Shown here: piece by piece, positions 12,501 through 23,414 of the stretch
Layout: the number at the start of each line of letters is the position of its first letter
Numbering within the stretch: position 1 is the stretch's first letter
Assembly: GCA_022393335.1 (NCBI GenBank)
Contig: JAJEKB010021308.1
Location: 2,442,294-2,506,293 of the forward strand
Length of the DNA: 64,000 nucleotides
From: Macrotrachela quadricornifera
Taxonomy: Eukaryota > Rotifera > Eurotatoria > Philodinida > Philodinidae
Reading direction: 5' to 3'
Position numbers and translations under genes: made by a program
The notes under the pieces: generated by a model
What the model saw: only the letters and a program-made list of their open reading frames with translations
Database searches by the model: none
What the model was told of the DNA's origin: nothing

Positions 12501-12688
12501 ACAAAGCACTTCGAGCTGCTCTCGGTCTACCAATTTACATATCGGTAGATTACATACATAAGATCAGTAATGTCCTGAAGATCAAGGATTATGCAATAGG
12601 ATTACTGAACAAGTCAATTCAAAATGTAACTGTAAATAATGATATTATCTTGAAGAATCATCTACAAGACATATTTAATTCAATTTAA
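9534..12688 (+). pseudogene. LINE copy 1 ORF2 (endonuclease + reverse transcriptase)
   Basis: The frame opens at 9534 without an ATG; copy 2 has an ATG at the matching place (47059). The endonuclease domain begins with CHININSITKHKDELL and includes IIVGDLDAT. A frameshift near 9957 moves reading to another frame, which continues through EKLDWILAS. After the MITE (10861-11320) the frame resumes with SSPGPDN and RT motifs PSSYRPISLLS, QAGFRPGKST, VLFDIKAAFDSVWHDG, SGTPQGSPLSPLLY and the catalytic FADDTALW. Stops at 11720 (CAA to TAA by comparison with copy 2) and 12149 break it. The C-terminal part (12167-12688) is intact. Confidence 0.85.
10861..11320. mobile_element. 460-bp MITE with ~125-bp inverted arms, inside LINE ORF2
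   Basis: The arms at about 10861-10985 and 11160-11288 are reverse complements with only about three mismatches. The twelve bases ACTGTTAAAGAA occur immediately before (10849-10860) and after (11321-11332), so removing the insert and one copy restores the RT reading frame, as in LINE copy 2. The right end carries about 32 extra bases beyond the arm. The centre has GAAGTTAATGATAAT repeats and a GTTATA hexamer run (11105-11141). It has no coding capacity. Confidence 0.88.
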
Positions 12689-13030
12689 AAAAATACCACC
12701 TACCCAGTCTCATAATATCAACGTCGATATACAAGATCACTGATGGATCAATAAAATACATGTGAAAAATGTTATATCGGATTCGGCTATTTCGATTCAG
12801 CTATTTCATTTCTTCATATATTATCATATTATTCAATATGATGATGGATCAATCTATTAGCTTATTTGTGTTCTTGTAATCATTCATAACGAAGTTAAGT
12901 TGATTTATCGGCATATTCTAACAACATCGATTAATGATACACATTTACCCTGCTTCATTTTCATATTTAATATGAAGCGAAGTAGATTTATCGGCTTATT
13001 CAACCACTATCGATTAATGTCATGGGTTTA
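12689..13030 (+). repeat. LINE copy 1 3' UTR with 83-bp tandem repeats
   Basis: Units begin at GAAGTTAAG (12891) and GAAGCGAAG (12974), each continuing with GATTTATCGGC, CATCGATTAATG or CTATCGATTAATG and TGCTTCATT. The same 83-bp periodicity follows the coding part of LINE copy 2 (52111, 52194, 52276), so the repeats belong to the element. Confidence 0.75.
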
Positions 13031-13035
13031 CAAAT

Positions 13036-13814
13036 AATACTAATAAAAAAGACATAGTTAAATTATTATGTATACGTACACTTTGTGAAAATGAAGAAAA
13101 TTGGCATCCATCTGGTTATTCATTTGAAATAAATGAAAAAGTTATATTACAAAATAGTGCATGTTATCTATCACGAATCATGCTTGTTCTTAAACATAGT
13201 AATTTACAATTAGAAATTCTTAATACTGATCAAGGAGAAAATGAATTAATTAAAATTAATGAAGTAAAATTTTTCTATTAATTAAAATATTATTTTTTAA
13301 TTCGGTTTGTTTTTAGATTGCAAATACTATGAATATGGAAGTAAAAGATTCTTAAGGATATTTACGTCGATATATAATGGATTTTGATATAGATGATAAA
13401 TATTCTGGTCTTAAACAATGCCGTATACCATCAGGAAAAATTTTATGGCTTTGTGAAGAATATCAAAAACAACCACGTGTTGTTATTATTAATGATTTAC
13501 TTGCAGGTAGTTATACGCGTCCACAAGTTGAAGAAAAGAATGATATAATTAAAGCATTAACGAAATTTAATCAACGAAGTATGAATATCTCTTTCAATAT
13601 CATTAGTTCTTTCTTCTTCTTTTGTCTAGTTGCAAATAATGAAATATCTCCGACGTCATTTAAAATTCCTAGTCTTATCAATGAACATCATTCATCAGTA
13701 GAAAAAGAATCATATAGTCAACAAGAATCTCCATCATTCGAATTTCAAGAACATAAGATTTTAGAAACAGAAAATGAAACATCAATCAATACAACAGACT
13801 GTTCAATTATGTGA
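13036..13814 (+). pseudogene. Unidentified gene 3' part ending in a CaaX-like motif
   Basis: An open frame from about 13036 (DIVKLLCIRTLCENEENW) runs to 13263. A 53-bp intron (GTAAAATT to TTTTTAG, 13264-13316) joins it in frame to the next exon. A TAA at 13353 then interrupts the frame, after which 145 codons are open to 13814. Recognisable pieces are ILWLCEEYQKQPRVVI and a Ser/Glu-rich tail ending in Cys-Ser-Ile-Met. That ending fits a CaaX prenylation box. The family was not recognised. The 5' part is missing, and the LINE ends immediately upstream, so the gene may have been cut by the insertion. The in-frame stop marks it as a relic. Confidence 0.5.
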
Positions 13815-15049
13815 ATGTGATATACATATAATTATCAATGTTTTACTTTATTGAATGTATCTAACAAAATTCTACCTTTTGTAATATGATATCATGAACA
13901 TTTTCTGGAAAAAGAAAAGGACTCTAGTGCTAAATTTAAGGTGAATACCATTCTTCTATTGAGTTTAAAATAAGATATTTTATATTTTTATGAATATTTA
14001 ATAGCTGAATTACTGTATCTGCTAATTAATAAGATAACTACCACTTTATAATCAATGATAAAATATTTTATCATTAAGTAGTTTAGTGCGATGGTTGAAT
14101 TAAAATACTCTTTTAATTGAATATTAAGATTAATGATTGAAACAATCGAATTTGTTATTGTAAGATCTTCACGAAAATCTATATCATGTGTTCGAAGTTT
14201 GATTTTTCAGCTACAGCTGAACTTTAATGAATAGAAAGTCCAACAATGTACAAACTTTTTATTAAAAACCACAGTTCTCTTCCAACAATTTTTAAATAAA
14301 TACAAAATTATTTTGCTTTTCTAACATTATATTTTATTCCTTTATCCATACATCTTATGAAATCATCTCTGACAATCTCGCTTACAATACAAAAAGAGTC
14401 ATAAAAATTAGATGCAAATGTGCGTGAATATTTGTAAAGAAATCAATGAAACAACTTTTATTCATAGGCCAGAAATTTTCTTGACCCAAAAAGTATTAAT
14501 AACATAAAAGATGTCGTTCTTTTAACCAGTTATGCATCAAATTCGAAAGTCAAGCCTAAGTCACATGTGTTTTGGATATTTTTAGGAGAGATTCGCGAGA
14601 GGAGATTCCTACCCAATGCAGAACTCACTGAAGACAAAAAAAAATTTCAATTTTTTTAAAATCTCAAATGAAAGGTCTAGGAAAACCATAAACAAATTCA
14701 AACTATTAAGTCATTTAGCTTTATCAATTGAAAATGCGAGCTGAAACAAGTTTAAGAGAATCAGTTTTGATCTCAAAAGCTACTATCTCAAGGGTATGTT
14801 TAGTATTTTAACATTATCTCACGAACAGCTCGACCGTTTGAACTCTGAAACGTCTCATTTTTTAGAGAACAGTTTAGGTTACAACTTTATCCGATTCATG
14901 TCTCAGACATATAAGCTGATAAAAGCGACATCGATCAAAATCTGTTCAAACGTGAGAAATGGCTTGTCCCGAGAGCACAGTGGGAAACTTTCGCATATTA
15001 GGCGGACATGTAACTTTTTCGCTTGAAAATAGATTTGTATAGCTTAGAA
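13815..15049. other. Gene-free stretch
   Basis: AT-rich sequence with only short shadow frames. No RNA gene, repeat or domain recognised. Confidence 0.5.
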
Positions 15050-15950
15050 GTGGTTACATTACTTAGAATATCATCCTAAACAAAATAAACCACTTTTTGA
15101 AAAAAAAATTTTTGCTCAAAAAAGCCTGTGGAGGACCTCAGCCACATTTCTCGAAACAATTTTTTTATTAGAAAATATATCGTTTTGTACACCATTCGAC
15201 ATGGTTTTACGTGCCGATTCCGAATATAACCTTGGTTTTTCGCTAAGACGCTTATTTAAAGAAAAAAAACACAGATGACTTTTCTTCTAAGCTTTCCCTG
15301 CATAAAGGTCAAATTTTTTTTTAAAGAAAACTGCTTTTACTATATATGGTTCGACGCAGCTCGACGAGCTGGTTCCGAATATCACTTTAGTTTTGCACCA
15401 AAATGATGCCTTGTTTTAAAAAATAGGGATTCGGGGGCAAAAACCTCATTTTTTAGGAGACTCATAGCACCGATTAAACTCATCACCGCAAAGTTGCGCT
15501 ATGGCCAACGATGAATTAGACATGGAAGAATAATTACTGAAAGTTTGAGATCGATCGCACTTAAACTCTTTGTAGCGTTTTAAAAATACGTAAAGGGTGT
15601 TTTTCAAAAGTTTGTCGGACCCAGGAACCAACTTTTTTTTTGAGAAATACTACTTGTTAAATACGATTTGATGCAGTTTCGTGAGCTGATTCCGAATATC
15701 ACATTGGTTTTGCGTCAAAATATTCTCATTTTCTCAAAATTTGCCATTCCTGGGTAGAAACCTGGGTTTTTGTGAGGCCCCTAGCTCGGCCTGTGTTCAC
15801 TAATGCAACATTGCGCTATGGTGAATGATAAATCACCCAAAGAAGAATGGATGGTAAAAGTTTGAGCTCAATCAGGCGAAAATTCTTTGTAGCGTTCACA
15901 AAATACGGTCTGACCTGTTTTTTGACGTAGTATGGGTTCAATAATATTTT
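15050..15950. repeat. ~318-bp tandem duplication (2-3 diverged copies)
   Basis: GATTCCGAATAT/GGTTCCGAATATCAC recurs near 15218, 15372 and 15690, and GTTGCGCTATGG recurs near 15494 and 15812. AGTTTGAG and CTTTGTAGCGTT follow each with the same spacing. This gives a period close to 318 bp for the last two copies; the first is partial. No coding frame is conserved. Confidence 0.6.
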
Positions 15951-16967
15951 TTTTTCTATCCCATTTTTGGTTCAATCGAAATAATTTTTTCATGCAATAG
16001 CTTATGTGTCAATCATTCGTTTCAGATAGTTTTTTCTTTTTAAAATGTTTTGAGAAGTTCAGAAAAAGAATGGTTTCCGTATAATTATCGATTTATGAAC
16101 AATTTTTGAGAATGAGCATTTTTAGGGGTATGACTTGATTTCTGGAAATTTAATTTTAGAGTAAGATAGACTGACCATAGACATATTCATTCCAATATTT
16201 GAACTTTGGAAAATAGAGATATCGGTCATGTCCGCCGGGTTCCCCATTGTGCCCGATTCTTGTCCCGGCAAAATATTTTCTCGGGATTTTCGATGCCGCT
16301 ACCATTTTCTGTGAATACGACTCACCCATACTTAAAACCCATCAAAATATTTCCTTGGGATTCGTAGTCCCGAACCCGAACGTATAGGACCGAACGCGAA
16401 CTCGCACCCGAACATAGACCGTTCGGTCCCGAACCTGAGTTCGGGTTCGGTGCATGCCTAGTAGTGAGAGTGCTGATGTACTGTTAACGCCAATAATATA
16501 TAGGACTCTAATCTCTGCCTTGCATAGTAAATAAAGACCCAAGGGTATCCCTATGGTATAGCAGTTCAGGACTCAAGGGTACTCCAATAGTATCCCAGGA
16601 GATTCAATCTGACCTGTAGATCCGATCGTTTTGGTCAGATCCGCATCGAATTTCGTCGGAATGTGACGGAAACATAATAAAATCTGGTTGGATTTCATCC
16701 TGTTTCTGACGTATTCCGGCGAAATCTAGACCGGAATCTGGCTGATGAGAATCCGACAAAAACCATATCGGATCCTATAGAAATTATTTAGATCCGACAA
16801 GATCCGATCATCCATGAACCTCCTAGGATAGTCACTGGGGATCCAAAGGTATCCCCATAGTACAGTACTTGAGGATCCAAGAGCGTATAGAGCACACTCA
16901 TGTGCGTGAGTTGTACCTCCTAATTCATACTAATCTATCAAATATTTACTTCGTTTGTTCTTACGAG
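15951..16967. repeat. Mosaic of CCGAAC-, GATCCGA- and AAGGGTATCC-type repeats
   Basis: 16370-16460 is rich in CCGAAC/GTTCGG and ends GGTTCGGTGCATGCCTA, resembling a hAT-type terminus without a visible partner. 16595-16830 repeats GATCCGA and CCGGAATCTGG motifs; a related CCGGATCTGGCTGG tract lies at 30445. Two similar 49-bp direct repeats (16525-16573 and 16847-16893, AAGGGTATCCC / AAAGGTATCCCC) flank that tract. No gene seen. Confidence 0.4.
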
Positions 16968-17463
16968 GAAACCTCCCAATGTGATACCCTCCGTTTGGGC
17001 TCATATTTTGCCTATAAGTAGGACTCATAGTGTAGATTAGAGCCCTAAAAGGGTTCATGCCCAAAGCCTGTTGTTGTTAAGATGTTGCGTTTTTAAGGTA
17101 CTGCGATAACTCACTGTCGTGGTCCCCTCAGAGACACCAGAAAAACTCATTTTAGAATTTTGACTTGAAACTTTGTATAGATGAATGTTTCTAATGACAA
17201 ATAGGAACAGCAAAACTTGCCTCTACATGTGAGAATAGGCTACCTTAGCCGTATCTTAGGATAGGAACAAGGAACAGGTCTGAAACTTTCACAATAACCC
17301 ACTCTCAATGAGAGCTTTCTCTATAGAAAGTTTCAAGTCGAAATTCTAAAATGAGTTTTTCTGATGTTTCTGAGGGAATCATGGCAGTGAGTTATCCCAA
17401 TACCTTATCCTATAGGAAAAATACAAGTCTAAATGGAGGGTGTCACTTGGGGAGGTTCCTTCG
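16968..17463. mobile_element. ~495-bp inverted-repeat (foldback) element
   Basis: The outer ends GAGGAAACCTCCCAATGTGA (16968) and the sequence ending at 17463 are reverse complements with a few mismatches. The inner arms 17097-17180 and 17321-17403 pair over about 83 bp with about eight mismatches, for example CTCATTTTAGAATTTTGAC against its complement near 17340. The centre is unpaired and there is no open frame. No certain target duplication was found. Confidence 0.75.
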
Positions 17464-17813
17464 CTAGTTAATTATAATTTCAATTGTGTAATTTCATTGA
17501 CGTAGGTTGTCGATTTCATATGAAATATTTATTAAAGTATCTGTATGAGAAATAAAAATGTTGAAATTATTTTGACGTAAAAGAAAAAAGTTTGTTTCCT
17601 ATGTAAGAGTTAGTTCCGTTTAAAACAATGACAAGGCAAAATTTTTGCAAAATCATCTTTCCAAAATATATTGGACATGTTGAAGCTTTTAACGCAGGAT
17701 ACAGGAACAAATTGTTTTCCTTACTATCAAAATCATGATCGCTGTTTTTAAAAAAAATATTATTTTTCAAACACAACACTTACAATTATTTATAAACAAT
17801 AAAAAGTTGAAAA
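17464..17813. other. Upstream region of the receptor gene
   Basis: AT-rich sequence with no repeat. It precedes the ATG at 17814. No clear TATA box or splice site was identified. Confidence 0.4.
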
Positions 17814-20800
17814 ATGCACTTAATAAAGATTTTCTTCTACTTGTTTTTATTATATTCGACAACAAATTTAATTCAAATAAATCTTCATCTAACAGATGAA
17901 ATAAACAATAATAATAAAAGTGATATTGCTTTTCAATATAATTGTCTTTATACTTTTGCTGATATTAAAAAAGAAAGTAATTTTCATGAAATTATTTCTT
18001 ATTGTTTGACTGAATGGCCAACAACATTGAAAATTCTCGGATCAAATCTCAATCAAACATATACTTTTTCTCGACTTTCAAAAGAAAATATAACAAGCCA
18101 ACAATTATATGAATGGTCAGCACCAATGGATGTTATTGAACGATATCAATTATATTTAAATCAAAATTTATCTTCAATGGAAACACAATTATTTTATAAT
18201 TGTACATTACCAAAATTTGGATCATTATGTCAATATGAATTAGATATTAATCAAAATAATCATTATTTATCATTAAATGATATTATTTATGATTATTATC
18301 AACAATATTATGAACCTACTAATTTGACATGTTATATTCATTTAGAATGCAATCGTGGTTCTTCATCAATATGTCTTGATTGGAGTGAAGTATGTGATGG
18401 ACGCATTGATTGTTTAAATAATGCAATAGATGAAGTTAATTGTTGGCAAGTTGAAACTCAAGAATGTGATGAAAATGAACATCAGTGTAATAATGGACAA
18501 TGTATATCTACAATTTTCTTTCGTGATGGAGATAAAAATACTTTCGAATGTCTCGATCAATCAGATGAAATTAAACTTTATCAAAAAACAGTGGCAGAAA
18601 AGTGGGCTAGTGAACCAATAATTGGTAGTGAAGATATTTCATGTCCTTCACGTATTGAATCGATTGGTGCGATAATAACTAGTTCATGTCAAATAACACG
18701 TAATATTTTACTCACAAAGGCAGTTGATTCTGATACACCCAAATCATTATCGAATATTTGTTGGTTAGCATTTCGATGCGTTTATTCTATTACAGGTTAT
18801 ACTGATTCAGCATGTATAAATTTATGTTTTGATAGAAATAGATGTAAACAAATAATGAATGAAACATGTCCAGATTTACTTGTCATGCCCAATGCTCCAC
18901 TTGCCTTTGGTCATATGTACGTAGCTTACGAGAAAAAACCTCTTCTACATTCGATGAATCCGTATGCTCCTGATTATATTTGTTACAATGAGAATCTTTG
19001 TGGTGGATTCTATCCTAATAGAACATTACTTAAATTTAATAATATGACATGCCGTCGTTCACAAGATTTTCCATTTCGACTTTTAGTGGACGTAAGATTT
19101 AGTAGACTAACCAAATATGTTGTAGGGTTCAATTCTCACCTTTATCATTGTAATACAATTCAGTACAATAATTCTGATATTTGTAATTATACGACAATGT
19201 ATCGATGCATAAATTCTTCAAAATGTATTTCGAAATCTTGTCTTTGTGATGGTAAAAACGATTGTGATTATAAAGATGATGAATATTGTTCTCCAATCAA
19301 CGGTACTTGTCCTACAATTGGATCGAAAATGTTTTTCAAATGTGCAGAAGGAAGTCGATGTTTACCTTCAAGAAAGATCGACGATGGTAAATGTGATTGT
19401 AATGGAGATGAATATGGTCTATGTGATGATGAATATACAATTCAATATTATAAGCTAAAGCATATATCATTTCCAACAATTTGTGATGGTTTTACAGAAT
19501 TATTCCCAATTTTAATTGATGGTCAAAACGAAACTGATGAAACTGAATGTGAATATTGGCAATGTAATAATACATATACACGTTGTGATGGATTTTGGAA
19601 TTGTTTTAATGGAGAAGATGAAGTTGATTGTGATTTATATCCATTATTAAAATGTCCATCTTATCATCATATTTGTATATCACCTAATACTTATAAATTA
19701 ATGTGTTTACCTATTTCAAAAGCAAATGATGATTATATTGATTGTGTTGGTGCTACTGATGAACCAAAACTATGTCGATCAAATAATTATCAAGGAAGTG
19801 CGGGCAATTTTTATTGTAAGAATGATACATTTCATTCTTGCATATCGTCTTATGGTCGATGTCATGAGCGGAAGCAATGTATGTATCAAGATTATGAACC
19901 AATATGTAATCAAAGTCTAAAGGCAACTAGTCCTTTGAATTCTGTTTGTGCTCCCAATTATAAATCAAATCGTACTGATGTTCAAGAATTTCTTTGTCGA
20001 CGTCTTGGTGATTGGGAGAAAATGACTATTGTACATTTTTCTGTCAATAAAATAAAAGAATCAATTCCTGAAGATGAAATGAAACATATTAATTCACTTA
20101 AAATATTTGATAAATCTGATCAATATTGTCATCGTGGTTTACCTTTAAAAGATTGGTTAAATAATAATACTCGAATAGTTTGTCTTTGTCCACCTAGTTA
20201 TTATGGTTCACAATGTCAATATCAAAATGAACGTGTTAGTTTAACATTAAAATTTCAAACATATTCTGATTCACGAAAAACATTATTTTTTATAATAATC
20301 TCACTTATGGATGATACAAATGAAAGAATAATTCATTCATCTCAACAACTAACTTACATTTATGTTGAACATTGTAAAGTTAAATATAATATTTATTTAG
20401 TTTATTCAACTCGACCAAAAAATCTAACAAAAAATTATTTTATTCATATTGATATATATGAAAAAATTTTATTTAAATATCGTGGAAGTTTATTTCTTCC
20501 ACTTAATTATCCATTTTTACCTGTCGAACGTATATCTCTTCAGCTTAATATTCCACCTATAATGAATACAATTGAAATATGTTCAGATAAAACTTGTCAT
20601 CATGGTCAGTGTATTAAATATTTTAATAATAAAAAAAATCTTAGTTTTTGTCAATGTAATTCTGGTTGGTCTGGAAAATCTTGTAATATATCTTATAAAT
20701 GTATGTGTTCATCGGATTCATTATGTATTGGAGTTTTAGCAAATAATCGATCAATTTGTGTTTGTCCTTTGAATAAATGGAGTTCTCGTTGTTTATTAAA

Positions 20801-22547
20801 ACATACAATTTGTCAATCGAATGAAAATCAAACTTGTTTAAATGGTGGTCAATGTATATCTATTGATGAATATTTAATATTTAATGAAAAATTTTTATGT
20901 ATTTGTCCAAAAGGTTTTAGTGGAAAACTATGTGAAATAATTGATAATGAAATTATTTTATCATTTGATAAAAATATTATTTTACCAAATGTTATGTTAA
21001 TTCATCTTATTCGAGTTATTGATAATGGTCCACCAGAAAATGGTTCTACTTTTAAAAATATTCCTCTTCATCAAAATTCAATTAGTATTCGTTGGCCACA
21101 TCCGTTTCATATTGCTTTTATTGAACTTTTTAATAATAATTATTATTTAATTACTGTTGAAAAGACATCGAATCAGAGAGTAAATATATCAAAAAGAATT
21201 CATTCATCGGATCATTGTAAACATATAAATGAAATATTTAATGAAACTATAATTAATTATCATCTTATTCGTCGAATTAAATATTATCATTTACCATGTC
21301 AAAGAAATAATACACCATTATTATCTTGTTTTTATGATCAAACTCATTTTTGTTTTTGTTATGAATTTGGTAAAAATCGTCTATCTAATTGTTTTGAATT
21401 CAATCCATTAATTAAACATGATTGTTTTGGCCTAAGTAATTGTGAACATGGTGCACAATGTTTACAAGATAATTCAACTTGTCCACAAACATCAATGTGT
21501 ATTTGTCCAAAATGTACTTATGGAATAAGATGTGAATTTACTTCAAATATATTTGATTTATCACTTGATGGAATATTAGGTTATCATATTCAACCAAATA
21601 TTAATATTAATTATCAATCATTTATTGTTAATTTTAGTTTATCATTAATAATAATTATGTTTATTATAGGTTTTGTTAATGGAATTTTATCATTAATTAC
21701 ATTTATTAATAAAGAAACACAAAAAGTTGGATGTGGTTTATATTTATTAGGAACATCGATAACGACTTTAATTATTTCAACTATTTTTCTATTAAAATTT
21801 GTAATACTTCTTACAACACAAATGTCATATATTACAAATAATTCATTTCTTAATATTCAATGTCATTCAATTGATTTTTTATTAAGAATATGTTTATATA
21901 TGGATAAATGGTTAAGTGCATGTGCTGCTACAGAAAGAGCATTTAATGCAATTAAAGGACCAAAATTTAATAAAAAAAAAAGTAGAAAAGTAGCAAAATA
22001 TATGATTATCATATTAATTATTTTTATGATTTTAACAAATATTCATGATCCAATTTATCGACATCTTTTAAATAGTAATGATAATGATGATGAAAAACGT
22101 ATTTGGTGTATTCTTACGTATCCATCTAATATTCAATTTTATGATAAATTTATTCATATATTTCATTTTTTTATTCCATTTATTACTAATATTATTTCAG
22201 CTATCATTATTATTGTAATGACAGCTAGACAAAAAACGCGTATTAAAAATACAGAATCCCGTCATCATTCTTTATTATTACAACAACTTCAACATCATCG
22301 TCATTTATTAATCACTCCAATACTTTTAACTATTCTTGCTTTACCACGTTTAATTATATCTTTTGTTTCAGGTTGTATTGAATCAACTCGAAATCCATGG
22401 TTATATCTTATTGGATATTTTGTTTCATTTCTCCCATCAATGCTTTGTCTTGTTATATTTGTTTTACCATCAAAATTATATAAGACAGAACTTCGTACAA
22501 CTTTTAAGAGATATAGAACAACGTTACAAACACGATTAAAATTTTAA
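17814..22547 (+). CDS. Large LDLa/EGF ectodomain 7TM receptor
   Basis: This is an uninterrupted 1577-residue frame with an N-terminal signal peptide (hydrophobic residues 4-20). LDL-receptor class A-like modules follow at about 178-211 (CDGRIDC), 217-250, 462-493, 507-541 and 581-606 (CDGFWNCFNGEDEVDC). EGF-like modules lie at about 790-802, 928-960 (CQCNSGWSGKSC), 999-1041 (CICPKGFSGKLC) and 1210-1241. A seven-helix region spans about 1268-1555, with TERAF after helix 3 in place of the rhodopsin DRY motif and a basic cytoplasmic tail. It most likely sits in the plasma membrane and binds an extracellular protein or lipid ligand; the ligand is unknown. The gene is intronless over 4.7 kb, unlike the other genes here. 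The architecture recalls invertebrate LDLa-containing GPCRs; orthology was not assignable. Confidence 0.9.
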   Translation: MHLIKIFFYLFLLYSTTNLIQINLHLTDEINNNNKSDIAFQYNCLYTFADIKKESNFHEIISYCLTEWPTTLKILGSNLNQTYTFSRLSKENITSQQLYEWSAPMDVIERYQLYLNQNLSSMETQLFYNCTLPKFGSLCQYELDINQNNHYLSLNDIIYDYYQQYYEPTNLTCYIHLECNRGSSSICLDWSEVCDGRIDCLNNAIDEVNCWQVETQECDENEHQCNNGQCISTIFFRDGDKNTFECLDQSDEIKLYQKTVAEKWASEPIIGSEDISCPSRIESIGAIITSSCQITRNILLTKAVDSDTPKSLSNICWLAFRCVYSITGYTDSACINLCFDRNRCKQIMNETCPDLLVMPNAPLAFGHMYVAYEKKPLLHSMNPYAPDYICYNENLCGGFYPNRTLLKFNNMTCRRSQDFPFRLLVDVRFSRLTKYVVGFNSHLYHCNTIQYNNSDICNYTTMYRCINSSKCISKSCLCDGKNDCDYKDDEYCSPINGTCPTIGSKMFFKCAEGSRCLPSRKIDDGKCDCNGDEYGLCDDEYTIQYYKLKHISFPTICDGFTELFPILIDGQNETDETECEYWQCNNTYTRCDGFWNCFNGEDEVDCDLYPLLKCPSYHHICISPNTYKLMCLPISKANDDYIDCVGATDEPKLCRSNNYQGSAGNFYCKNDTFHSCISSYGRCHERKQCMYQDYEPICNQSLKATSPLNSVCAPNYKSNRTDVQEFLCRRLGDWEKMTIVHFSVNKIKESIPEDEMKHINSLKIFDKSDQYCHRGLPLKDWLNNNTRIVCLCPPSYYGSQCQYQNERVSLTLKFQTYSDSRKTLFFIIISLMDDTNERIIHSSQQLTYIYVEHCKVKYNIYLVYSTRPKNLTKNYFIHIDIYEKILFKYRGSLFLPLNYPFLPVERISLQLNIPPIMNTIEICSDKTCHHGQCIKYFNNKKNLSFCQCNSGWSGKSCNISYKCMCSSDSLCIGVLANNRSICVCPLNKWSSRCLLKHTICQSNENQTCLNGGQCISIDEYLIFNEKFLCICPKGFSGKLCEIIDNEIILSFDKNIILPNVMLIHLIRVIDNGPPENGSTFKNIPLHQNSISIRWPHPFHIAFIELFNNNYYLITVEKTSNQRVNISKRIHSSDHCKHINEIFNETIINYHLIRRIKYYHLPCQRNNTPLLSCFYDQTHFCFCYEFGKNRLSNCFEFNPLIKHDCFGLSNCEHGAQCLQDNSTCPQTSMCICPKCTYGIRCEFTSNIFDLSLDGILGYHIQPNININYQSFIVNFSLSLIIIMFIIGFVNGILSLITFINKETQKVGCGLYLLGTSITTLIISTIFLLKFVILLTTQMSYITNNSFLNIQCHSIDFLLRICLYMDKWLSACAATERAFNAIKGPKFNKKKSRKVAKYMIIILIIFMILTNIHDPIYRHLLNSNDNDDEKRIWCILTYPSNIQFYDKFIHIFHFFIPFITNIISAIIIIVMTARQKTRIKNTESRHHSLLLQQLQHHRHLLITPILLTILALPRLIISFVSGCIESTRNPWLYLIGYFVSFLPSMLCLVIFVLPSKLYKTELRTTFKRYRTTLQTRLKF

Positions 22548-23414
22548 CAAAATCCGTTAGTAATTTTATTTTTGTGAAAATATTATTATTTTTATATTAT
22601 TTTTTTCATTTAGAACATATACAAAATAGTTTCGTCGATTATTTAATGATAATTTTATCGGATAAAGACTGCACTACTGTATTTTATTGAATACTAACAA
22701 TTGTTTCTTTGCTTTTTATGTTCAATATTCTTTTAATCTTGGCTTATATTTATTGTGAATTTATATAGCTTATTGTCAAAGAAGATCTGTGTTCAATATT
22801 CAATATTATAATAAAAATAAAAATGTTCAGAATCTGAGATTGAGACAGATCAAGTTTCTCCATCTCAATACATCTCTAAATAGAACTTTTCTAAAGCAAC
22901 TTGAGCATAATTAACTTTTGTAGGTAGCTAATAATTGAAATGCTTGTACTGTCTTGGGAGAAATGGAATATATTTCGGTGAAATTAAAGCTCTCATTGCC
23001 AAAGTAACGTGGTTGAAAGATAGATTGCTCTTGGCTTCAGTATTTCTAATAATAAATGTACCAAGCTGAAGCAAAATATATAGAACGCCTAATGCTTCCG
23101 AAATACACTTTGCTTTTAATAAATTGAAAATTGTTCTTTAGCTAAATATATATATTGAGGAGGCCTCTCATTAATGAGCTCTAGAAGACTCAATTTTTCT
23201 CAAACAAATCTAAATTTGTCGCAGGCGGGACTAAAATTTAGATGAATTTTAAATTTTCCTAGAAAAAATTACATGTAGATGATTCTTTTCTTTCGTTCTG
23301 TCCAATATTTTCCCTTATATGTTTACTTGGTTTTTTTCCTCTATAGTCTTTCTTCTTTGATGTGATATCTTAGGTAGTTTTCCATAGTATTATAATATAG
23401 TCGAAATATTCAAT
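22548..23414. other. Gene-free stretch
   Basis: 3' flank of the receptor gene with several AATAAA-like signals (near 22809). Nothing else recognised. Confidence 0.5.

Larger units (their letters stand above)
7850..13030 (+). mobile_element. Jockey-type non-LTR retrotransposon, copy 1
   Basis: The order is a 5' leader (about 7850-8121), ORF1 with CCHC knuckles (8122-9482), ORF2 with AP endonuclease and reverse transcriptase (9534-12688), and a 3' UTR with 83-bp repeats (to about 13030). The RT motifs and the lack of an RNase H domain after RT place it near the jockey/CR1 group. It is dead: ORF1 has a frameshift near 8400, ORF2 has a shift near 9957, stops at 11720 and 12149, and a 460-bp MITE. 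The 5' boundary is approximate because no flanking duplication was identified. A second, more damaged copy occurs at 46563-52290. Confidence 0.85.
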
